Shown in pieces: positions 1-4,559 of a stretch of DNA of 9,533 nucleotides. Both the position numbers and the translations under genes were made by a program. This DNA comes from Streptomyces sp. NRRL F-5630 (GTDB lineage: Bacteria > Actinomycetota > Actinomycetes > Streptomycetales > Streptomycetaceae), in assembly GCF_000719475.1 (NCBI RefSeq), contig NZ_JOGO01000122.1, forward strand, positions 1 to 9,533. Reading direction: 5' to 3'. The notes below the pieces were generated by a model. That model searched no databases and was not told the DNA's origin. It worked only from the letters and a program-made list of their open reading frames with translations. Every line of letters begins with the position of its first letter. Within the stretch, counting starts at the first letter, position 1.

Positions 1-54
1 GAGCCCAACAGCCCATCCCCCGCCGCCCCCTCCCCTGACTTTGCCCGTTCTTTA

Positions 55-81
55 CAACCCGGCCCCTCCTCCCTCCGTCTC
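55..81 (+). promoter_or_regulatory. Possible ECF-sigma promoter for the sortase/sigma operon
   Basis: A CAACC element at 55-59 lies 16 bp upstream of CGTCTC at 76-81. This resembles the AAC ... CGTC layout of many extracytoplasmic-function sigma promoters in actinobacteria. Transcription would start near 87-90 and leave a leader of about 80 nt. The third gene of the downstream run is itself an ECF sigma factor, so autoregulation is plausible. The -35 lacks the usual GGA before AAC, so the match is partial. Nothing in 1-54 could be identified; it may hold the end of an upstream gene or further promoter DNA. Confidence 0.3.
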
Positions 82-87
82 TGTGTC

Positions 88-140
88 CGTCCCGCGGGAA
101 ACGCCGCGCGGGACGCCTCCGCCCCCGCGCCTCGCGCGGG
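88..140 (+). promoter_or_regulatory. Two consecutive GC-rich hairpins in the leader
   Basis: The arms CGTCCCGCG (88-96) and CGCGGGACG (107-115) are a perfect 9-bp inverted repeat around a 10-nt loop. Nine bases on, CCCGCGC (124-130) and GCGCGGG (134-140) form a 7-bp stem with a 3-nt loop. Both lie between the possible promoter and the ribosome binding site at 156-161. If the suggested promoter is right, the first hairpin sits at the very 5' end of the mRNA. The pair could stabilise the transcript, attenuate it, terminate an upstream transcript, or act as a protein-binding palindrome. No U tract follows, so an intrinsic terminator of the classical type is not indicated. Confidence 0.45.
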
Positions 141-155
141 CCACCCCCCAGAGAC

Positions 156-161
156 GAAGGA
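156..161 (+). promoter_or_regulatory. Ribosome binding site deciding a TTG start
   Basis: GAAGGA sits 7 nt before the TTG at 169. The reading frame from that TTG begins with Arg-Arg followed at once by a hydrophobic signal peptide, and no better start is visible nearby. This supports TTG 169 as the true start. Confidence 0.6.
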
Positions 162-168
162 CCGCATC

Positions 169-612
169 TTGCGCCGCAGCTCTTTCCTGGCCGCCGCTGT
201 ACTCGCCGCCGCCTTCACCACCGCCGCCGCCCCCGCCTTCGCGGACGACGCCGCGCCCCGGCAGCCCGCCTCCGCGAGCCCCGTTCCGTCCGACGGGCGG
301 GGCGGGGCCGCTCAGGACTCCACTCCCCCGCCGAGCGCCGTCCCCTCCCAGGCGGGGCGGGCCGCCACCCCCGCCCCGTCCGAGGCCAGGCAGAGCGCCA
401 CCCCCGTGCCCAATCCGTCCGAGGCCCGGCGGGGCGCCCCCACCACCGGACAGGTCGGCACCGTTCCCGCCGGCGCCCCCGACACCGGCTCCGGCACCGG
501 CACCTCGGGCGGCAGCGACGCCGCCGTCATCGGGGGAGTCGCCTCGGCCTCCGTCCTGCTCGCCGGTGGCGTCGTGGTGCTGCGCCGCCGCCGTCAGGGC
601 GCGGGGGCGTGA
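169..612 (+). CDS. Secreted Pro/Ala-rich protein with sortase-type C-terminal sorting signal
   Basis: This is a 147-residue exported protein, probably a substrate of the sortase encoded next. Residues 1-25 are a signal peptide (RR, hydrophobic stretch, AFA then DD as the likely cleavage site). Residues 26-115 are rich in Pro, Ala, Ser and Arg, with a repeated unit of the form ATPxPSEAR at 66-75 and 77-88, so the body is likely disordered. A membrane helix spans about 118-138 and RRRR follows at 139-142, the classical tripartite sorting architecture. The LPxTG box itself is degenerate: APDTG at 103-107, with a second candidate APTTG at 90-94. The TGA stop overlaps the GTG start of the sortase gene by 4 bp. 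There is no recognisable enzymatic domain, so its function at the cell surface is unknown. It could instead simply be a membrane-anchored stalk protein that is never processed. Confidence 0.8.
   Translation: MRRSSFLAAAVLAAAFTTAAAPAFADDAAPRQPASASPVPSDGRGGAAQDSTPPPSAVPSQAGRAATPAPSEARQSATPVPNPSEARRGAPTTGQVGTVPAGAPDTGSGTGTSGGSDAAVIGGVASASVLLAGGVVVLRRRRQGAGA
364..432 (+). repeat. Short imperfect direct repeat inside the surface protein gene
   Basis: Two imperfect copies, beginning at 364 and 397, share GCCACCCCCG and CCGTCCGAGGCC. They encode the ATPAPSEAR and ATPVPNPSEAR units. The second copy has a two-codon insertion. This looks like local duplication in a low-complexity extracellular linker. 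Confidence 0.5.
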
Positions 613-1247
613 GGCGTCGCTCCGGGTTGCTTGTGGCCGGGCTCGCGCTGGTGTCGCTCCTCGGCACCGGCTGCGGGCCCGGCCCCGGGCGTGAGGGCGA
701 CGCGGGCGCCGCACCCGGCACGGCGCGTACCACCGCTTCGCCCGCCCCGTCCCGCACCACCACGGCCCCCCAGCCGGGCCCTTCGCACGCCCCGACCGCG
801 CGCCCTACCCGCCTGCTCGTTCCCGACGCGGGTGTCGACACCTCGCTCACCCCGCTCGGCCTCGCGTCCGACCGGACCGTGGAGGTGCCGCCGCTCGTCG
901 CGCACGATGTCGCGGGCTGGTACAAGTACGGGCCGCCGCCCGGTGAGCGCGGGCCCGCCGTCGTCCTCGGGCACGTGACGACGGGGCCGCACCGCGACGG
1001 GGTGTTCCGGCGGCTCGGGGACGTGCGGCCCGGGGACCCGGTCGTGGTGCGGCGGGCGGACGGGACCTCGGCGCGCTTCGTCGTGGACCGGGTGCGTACG
1101 GTGGCGAAGAGCGAATTCCCGACACAGGAGGTGTACGGGGACGTGGGGCGCGCCGAACTACGGCTCATCACCTGCGGCGGGCAACGGAGCGCGGCGGGCT
1201 ACTCGGCCAACGTCATCGTCTTCGCGCACCGCACGGGGGCCTCGTGA
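609..1247 (+). CDS. Class F sortase
   Basis: This 212-residue transpeptidase would cut a sorting motif and join surface proteins to the cell wall outside the membrane. The N-terminus has RRR and a hydrophobic segment (about 7-20) ending in GTGC. Cys22 could be a lipobox cysteine, but Gly at -3 is atypical, so a signal anchor is equally likely. A Pro/Thr/Ser linker (23-66) precedes the sortase fold. The pattern GWYKYGPPPGERGPAVVLGHV, with catalytic His122, and LITCGG, with catalytic Cys189, are characteristic of actinobacterial class F enzymes. In members I know, an Arg stands before Asp-Asn in the last strand (Tyr-Arg-Asp-Asn). Here the segment is Tyr198-Ser-Ala-Asn201, so the usual Arg is absent. 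GTG 609 overlaps the previous stop, and the stop overlaps the next GTG. The adjacent sorting-signal protein is the obvious substrate. Confidence 0.92.
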   Translation: MRRRSGLLVAGLALVSLLGTGCGPGPGREGDAGAAPGTARTTASPAPSRTTTAPQPGPSHAPTARPTRLLVPDAGVDTSLTPLGLASDRTVEVPPLVAHDVAGWYKYGPPPGERGPAVVLGHVTTGPHRDGVFRRLGDVRPGDPVVVRRADGTSARFVVDRVRTVAKSEFPTQEVYGDVGRAELRLITCGGQRSAAGYSANVIVFAHRTGAS

Positions 1248-1735
1248 GGCGGCGCGAGCGCGAGGCGGCCGAGTTGTTCGCCGCGCTGTACCCCCGGCTC
1301 GCGGGGTGGGTACGGCGGCTCGTCGACGACGACGGAACGGCGCACGAGGTCGCCTCGGAGGCCTTCACCCGCCTGTGGGCGCGCTGGAGTTCGGTCGACG
1401 AGCCGCGCGGCTTCCTGTACGTGACCGCCGCGAACCTCGTACGGGACCACTGGCGCGCCCTCGAACGCGAACGCACCGCCCTGCGCCGCGCCGGGACCGA
1501 GACGGCGCTCCGCGAGCCGGACCACGTCCCCGACCCGACCGTCAGGCTGCTCGTCCAGTCGCTGCCCGAGCGGCTGCGCGTGCCGATCCTGCTCCACTAC
1601 TACGCCGATATGCCGGTCCGCGAGGTCGCCGCGTTCACCGGACGCAAGGAGGGCACAGTGAAGGCCGACCTGCACGCTGCCCGCGAACTGCTGCGCGCCC
1701 ACCTGAGGAGGACCGTTGACCACCCGGTTCGATGA
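1244..1735 (+). CDS. ECF-type RNA polymerase sigma factor
   Basis: This 163-residue sigma-70 family protein has the size and two-domain layout of ECF sigma factors. Region 2 covers about residues 7-76, including the core-binding stretch around HEVASEAFTRLWARW and the region 2.4-like TAANLVRDHWRALERER segment that would read the -10. Region 4 covers about 103-155, with SLPERLRVPILLHYYADMPV and a helix-turn-helix (about 124-147, VREVAAFTGRKEGTVKADLH) that would read the -35. There is no C-terminal extension. GTG 1244 overlaps the sortase stop by 4 bp and has a G-run at 1235-1239. The 3' end overlaps the next gene by 20 bp. Its position between a sortase and a membrane protein suggests control of envelope or surface genes, perhaps including its own operon. 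The ECF subgroup cannot be assigned by eye. Confidence 0.92.
   Translation: MRRREREAAELFAALYPRLAGWVRRLVDDDGTAHEVASEAFTRLWARWSSVDEPRGFLYVTAANLVRDHWRALERERTALRRAGTETALREPDHVPDPTVRLLVQSLPERLRVPILLHYYADMPVREVAAFTGRKEGTVKADLHAARELLRAHLRRTVDHPVR
1705..1712 (+). promoter_or_regulatory. Strong Shine-Dalgarno inside the sigma factor gene
   Basis: GAGGAGGA lies just 3-4 nt before the TTG at 1716. It is the best ribosome binding site in this operon and supports that rare start codon, despite a spacing shorter than usual. Confidence 0.6.
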
Positions 1736-2297
1736 CGAGGACCCCTCGGACGACCCGCTCTTCGTGCTCCTGCGCGGTGACGAGGGCCCGGCGCAACTCC
1801 CCGCCCCCGCAGGCCGGTTCGCGGCGGTCCGCCGACGCGCGCGGCGCCGCAGGGCGGTCCGTGCGGGAGCGGGCGCGGCGCTCGCGACGGCGGCGGCCTG
1901 CGCGGCCCTGTTCACGCTGACGCCGCGCACGGCCGACCAGCGGGAGCAGCACCAACTCCCCCTCGGCCCGGGGCCGTCGGCAAGCGGCGCACCGGCCACG
2001 ACGGGAGACCCCTCCGCGACGGCCGAGCCGAGCCGCGCCCCGCGTCAGAGCCCGACGCCCCTCCCGTCGGAGCCGCCGAGCGACCGGGCCGGGCGGCCGA
2101 GCAGTCCCGCCGGACGGCTGAGCGATTCCGCCGAACGTCCCAGCGACCGGGCCGAACGGCCGAGGGAGCAGGAAACGCGCTCGACCGGCCCGGCGGAGCG
2201 GACCGGCCCGACGACGGGACCGACCCCGGAGCAGCCTTCGTCCGCGGCGCGGCGCGAGGCGGTGCCGGGGGCGGACACGACACCAGGCAGGCGGTGA
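1716..2297 (+). CDS. Single-pass membrane protein, putative anti-sigma factor
   Basis: This 193-residue protein starts at TTG 1716 behind a strong Shine-Dalgarno and overlaps the sigma factor gene by 20 bp. Residues 1-45 are an acidic then very basic cytoplasmic segment (RRRARRRRAVR), which fits an N-in orientation. One membrane helix lies at about 48-69. The remaining 120 or so residues are outside and rich in Pro, Ser, Arg and Gly, with a seven-residue tandem repeat (PSDRAGR type) at 121-148. Overlap with an ECF sigma gene and this topology are what one expects of an anti-sigma factor. However, the zinc-binding His-x3-Cys-x2-Cys motif of the ZAS family is absent and the cytoplasmic part is short, so the role is inferred only from context. 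I do not recognise the family. It could also be a sortase-associated surface or regulatory protein. Confidence 0.75.
   Translation: MTTRFDDEDPSDDPLFVLLRGDEGPAQLPAPAGRFAAVRRRARRRRAVRAGAGAALATAAACAALFTLTPRTADQREQHQLPLGPGPSASGAPATTGDPSATAEPSRAPRQSPTPLPSEPPSDRAGRPSSPAGRLSDSAERPSDRAERPREQETRSTGPAERTGPTTGPTPEQPSSAARREAVPGADTTPGRR
2076..2180 (+). repeat. 21-bp tandem repeat coding for a 7-residue unit
   Basis: Four in-frame units of 21 bp at 2076-2096, 2097-2117, 2118-2138 and 2139-2159 encode PSDRAGR, PSSPAGR, LSDSAER and PSDRAER. A degenerate fifth unit lies at 2160-2180 (PREQETR). The units differ at the DNA level, so this is an aged duplication that has stayed in frame. It lies in the extracytoplasmic part of the putative anti-sigma protein. 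Confidence 0.75.
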
Positions 2298-2369
2298 GGG
2301 GACGGCCCGGGGCGGACCTGGCGGGAGCGTGGGCGCGGAGGGGCAGCGCGTCGGCCGGTTCGGCGGCGG

Positions 2370-2415
2370 GTCGCGCGGCCCGGCAGCGCCGCGACGGCCC
2401 GCCTGGCGCGGCGGG
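2370..2415. terminator. Candidate hairpins in the convergent gap
   Basis: The gap at 2298-2418 lies between converging genes and holds no convincing ORF. CCCGCC (2398-2403) and GGCGGG (2410-2415) form a perfect 6-bp stem with a 6-nt loop a few bases past the TetR stop. GTCGCG (2370-2375) pairs with CGCGAC (2390-2395) in a second stem that can be extended by two pairs around a bulge. Neither has a U tract on either strand. Actinobacterial hairpin terminators often lack one, so a bidirectional terminator is plausible but unproven. Confidence 0.35.
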
Positions 2416-2418
2416 ACG

Positions 2419-3006
2419 TCAACCGGCGCGGTAGCGGAGCCCGTCCATGAGGAGCGCGATGACACGGCCCGTGTAGGCGGGGTCGTCGGGGTTCACGACG
2501 TTGGCGAGCGTGTTCAGGAGGTCGAACGGGGAGAGCCCGGCACGGATCTCGCCGGTCGCGGCGGCGGCGTCCATGAGTTCCTCGATGACCGGCACGAAGC
2601 GGCTCTCGAAGTACTCACGCAGCCCCTCGTACGCCGGATCGCCCGAGTGGAGCGCACCGCTCAGCCCGCGCTTGGTGGCGACGAACCCGGCGAGGCGTTC
2701 GAGCCAGCGGACGAGCGCCTCGACGGGCGGGTGCGCGGCGGAGAGCGGCGCGGCGGCGGCCATGAGCGCGTCGACCTCGTGCCGGAAGACGGCGACGATG
2801 AGGTCCGAGCGGAGCGGGAAGTGCCGGTAGAGCGTGCCGACCCCGACCCCGGCCCGCTCCGTGATGTGCCGCACGGGCGCGTCCACGCCCTCGGCCCGGA
2901 ACACCTCGGCGGCGGCGGCGAGCAGCGCGTCGAGATTCCGCCGCACGTCCCGCCGCACGGCCCGGGGCGCCTCCGGCACGGCGCCAGGGCTCTCGTCGCT
3001 GGCCAC
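2419..3006 (-). CDS. TetR-family transcriptional regulator
   Basis: This 195-residue regulator has a TetR-type N-terminal DNA-binding domain at about 20-66. The helix-turn-helix RHITERAGVGVGTLYRHFP (47-65) is followed by the typical RSDL. The C-terminal ligand and dimer domain carries WLERLAGFVATKRGLSGAL (101-119), a pattern I associate with the SbtR-like C-terminal class. The GTG start at 3006 is preceded at 6 nt by GGAGGAG (3017-3011), which fixes the start. The gene lies 107 bp downstream of the type VII genes on the same strand but has its own promoter-like region with a palindrome, so it is probably autorepressed. Whether it also controls the type VII genes or the sortase operon cannot be told from sequence, and the ligand is unknown. 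Confidence 0.93.
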   Translation of the reverse strand: MASDESPGAVPEAPRAVRRDVRRNLDALLAAAAEVFRAEGVDAPVRHITERAGVGVGTLYRHFPLRSDLIVAVFRHEVDALMAAAAPLSAAHPPVEALVRWLERLAGFVATKRGLSGALHSGDPAYEGLREYFESRFVPVIEELMDAAAATGEIRAGLSPFDLLNTLANVVNPDDPAYTGRVIALLMDGLRYRAG

Positions 3007-3010
3007 GGCT

Positions 3011-3017
3011 GCTCCTC
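3011..3017 (-). promoter_or_regulatory. Ribosome binding site of the TetR gene
   Basis: The - strand reads GGAGGAG, nearly the full anti-Shine-Dalgarno complement, 4 nt (CAGCC region) to 6 nt before GTG 3006. It decides the start, since the longer and shorter alternatives lack such a site. Confidence 0.7.
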
Positions 3018-3030
3018 CATCGAATCGGAT

Positions 3031-3052
3031 CGTCGTTCCACATTGTACGACG
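3031..3052 (-). promoter_or_regulatory. Promoter -10 and palindromic operator of the TetR gene
   Basis: CGTCGT (3031-3036) and ACGACG (3047-3052) are perfect 6-bp inverted arms around a 10-bp centre that itself has two more symmetric pairs, giving a 22-bp imperfect palindrome. On the - strand the centre reads TACAAT (3047-3042), one base from the TATAAT consensus and a good actinomycete -10. A start near 3035 would give a leader of about 29 nt. No clear -35 is visible 17-18 bp upstream. A palindrome of this size over its own -10 is the usual arrangement for an autorepressing TetR protein. Confidence 0.55.
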
Positions 3053-3097
3053 CGGGCGGCGCGCCCCCACGGACGGACGACGTCCCCGCACCACGCC

Positions 3098-3117
3098 CTG
3101 ACGGACGCCGTCCTCAG
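3098..3117 (-). terminator. Candidate hairpin at the end of the type VII operon
   Basis: CTGA and GGAC pair with GTCC and TCAG around a 3-nt loop, with one bulged base, giving an 8-bp stem that includes the stop codon of the upstream gene (3116-3114). No U tract follows on the - strand. It may end or protect the type VII transcript before the TetR promoter. The remainder of 3007-3113 holds only the TetR promoter region. Confidence 0.3.
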
Positions 3118-4559
3118 CCCGCACCCGAACCGGTACCAGCACCCGGACCGGCGCCAGGGCCCGGACTAGCCCGCCCTGCCCCCTCCCCGGTCAACCGCTC
3201 CAGCGCCCGCCACGCCGCCACCGCATCGCTCCCGTCCCCCAGCCGGTACAGCCGCGCCGCCTCCACGCCCGCGCCGAGTCGCACGGGAGCGGGCAGCCCC
3301 GCACCGGTCCGCGCCGAGTGCTCCGGCACGACGAGGCGCATCGGCACGGGCGGCGGCTCGAAGCGCGCGGGCACGGTGAGATCCGCGCGCCCTGTCCGGT
3401 ACGAGGCGAGCAGGCTCAGCAGGCCGTGCCCCGCGTGCAGCTCCCGGGCGACACCCTCTACGGCATCCGGACCCATGGCGTCGGAACCCGCACCGCTCCC
3501 TTCCCCCGCCGCGCCTACGCCCCCCACCACCGTCACGTCCTCCTCGACCCCCTCCCGCGTACGCAGCACCCGCGCTGTCGCGAGCGCCCCCGCGCCGACG
3601 ATGGTGAGCAGGGTCGGCCGGGGCGCGCGGGCGCGGGCCAGCTCGGTGAGTTGCCGCCGCGACCAGGGGTTCCCCGCCGGTTCGGCGGTGCCCCAGCCCT
3701 GCGGCGCGGCGCCCGTGAGCCGCCGGAAGACCGCTTCGAGCGCACCGCCGAGCATCAGCCCCGCGTCGGGGTGGTGGCGGGTGCGCACCTGGAGGACGAG
3801 CTGCCGCACCGCTTCGGCGCCGGGCTCGCGGAAGGGGTCCACGAGGCGTGCGGAGCCGCGCTCGTCGAGGTCCGGGCCGAAAATCCCGCCGCGCCAGCGC
3901 AGCCGGACGCCCGAGAGGCCGTCGTACAGGCCCCGCCGCTCGTCCCGTACCACCCAGCGGTGCGGCAGTCCGCGCAGCGCGGTGCGCAGCGGGAGCGTGA
4001 GCCTACTCGCGGGTGGGGTGACGAGTTGGAGGGCGCGGTCGGTGTCGGCCGCGTGCTGCAGGGCGTCGGCGAGCCACGTACTGAGCGGAACGACGGGCCT
4101 GTCCTGCATGACGACCAGAGCGCGCGGCGTGAGCACGTCCACGGCGGGGATGCCGGTGTCGGGCACGGGCACTGCCGCGATGTCGGTGCGGAGCGGGACG
4201 ACGTCGGTCGTGAGGGCGTCCGGGGGCCAGACGGTGCCGCCGAGGACGGTCACGAGCCGCCCCGCGAAGGAACGGGCGAGCGCGTATGCCTCGGGTACCG
4301 CCGTCGAGGCACGGGCCTCCGTCCACCACACGGGGCCCGCGGAGGCCACGCCGAGCAGCCGGCGCACCTCGTCGGGCACCCGTACGAGCGCGGAGGCCTC
4401 GATCGCGACGAGCGGGCGCCCGTCGGGGGCGCACAGCTGGGTGACGGCGCTCTCCGCCATCGTGTCCAGGCGCAGGTCGGGCCCGCCCGAGAAGAGGCCC
4501 GCGAGGAGCGTCGCGCGGTCGGGCGGCGCGGCGGTCAGCGCGATGACGTCGCGGGTCAC
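3114..4559 (-). CDS. Type VII locus-associated protein, probably DUF6177 family
   Basis: This 481-residue protein has no signal peptide and no convincing membrane helix, so it is probably cytoplasmic. GTG 4559 is chosen because it overlaps the EccC stop by 4 bp and has GGGGAG 8 nt upstream; the open frame extends further only as a shadow of EccC. Recognisable conserved-looking stretches are GPVWWTEARASTAV (75-88), LGGTVWPPDALTTDVVP (106-122), and GWGTAEPAGNPWSRRQL (288-304) followed by LARARAPRPT. These match my memory of DUF6177 proteins from streptomycetes, but I cannot run a search. The C-terminus (about 456-481) is a Gly/Ala/Pro low-complexity tail. It lacks Walker motifs and does not look like EccE, which has membrane helices. 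Its overlap with EccC suggests a partner of the secretion ATPase or a substrate-handling factor. The biochemical function is unknown. Confidence 0.85.
   Translation of the reverse strand: MTRDVIALTAAPPDRATLLAGLFSGGPDLRLDTMAESAVTQLCAPDGRPLVAIEASALVRVPDEVRRLLGVASAGPVWWTEARASTAVPEAYALARSFAGRLVTVLGGTVWPPDALTTDVVPLRTDIAAVPVPDTGIPAVDVLTPRALVVMQDRPVVPLSTWLADALQHAADTDRALQLVTPPASRLTLPLRTALRGLPHRWVVRDERRGLYDGLSGVRLRWRGGIFGPDLDERGSARLVDPFREPGAEAVRQLVLQVRTRHHPDAGLMLGGALEAVFRRLTGAAPQGWGTAEPAGNPWSRRQLTELARARAPRPTLLTIVGAGALATARVLRTREGVEEDVTVVGGVGAAGEGSGAGSDAMGPDAVEGVARELHAGHGLLSLLASYRTGRADLTVPARFEPPPVPMRLVVPEHSARTGAGLPAPVRLGAGVEAARLYRLGDGSDAVAAWRALERLTGEGAGRASPGPGAGPGAGTGSGAG

Noticed and set aside
36..69. 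A sigma-70 type promoter using TGACTT or TTGCCC
   Set aside because: No -10 hexamer is found at 16-19 bp from either; TACAAC at 53-58 is too close.
621..674. Confident lipoprotein call for the sortase from GTGC
   Set aside because: The -3 residue is Gly rather than Leu, Val or Ile, so the lipobox is weak. It is mentioned only as a possibility.
41..694. Pro/Arg-rich 217-codon frame on the + strand, and its - strand mirror at 52-714
   Set aside because: Both are out of frame with the signal-peptide protein and the sortase, consist of low-complexity Pro/Arg/Ala or Gly/Arg sequence, and lack ribosome binding sites.
527..1999. Several - strand frames opposite the sortase and sigma factor genes
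   Set aside because: They are shadows of well-recognised + strand genes, with no domains and Arg/Ala/Pro-biased composition.
3114..3191. Gly/Ala/Pro-rich 3' end of the DUF6177-like gene as a frameshifted or broken tail
   Set aside because: The frame is continuous to a TGA close to a hairpin. Low-complexity tails are common in actinomycete proteins, and no homologous sequence continues in another frame.
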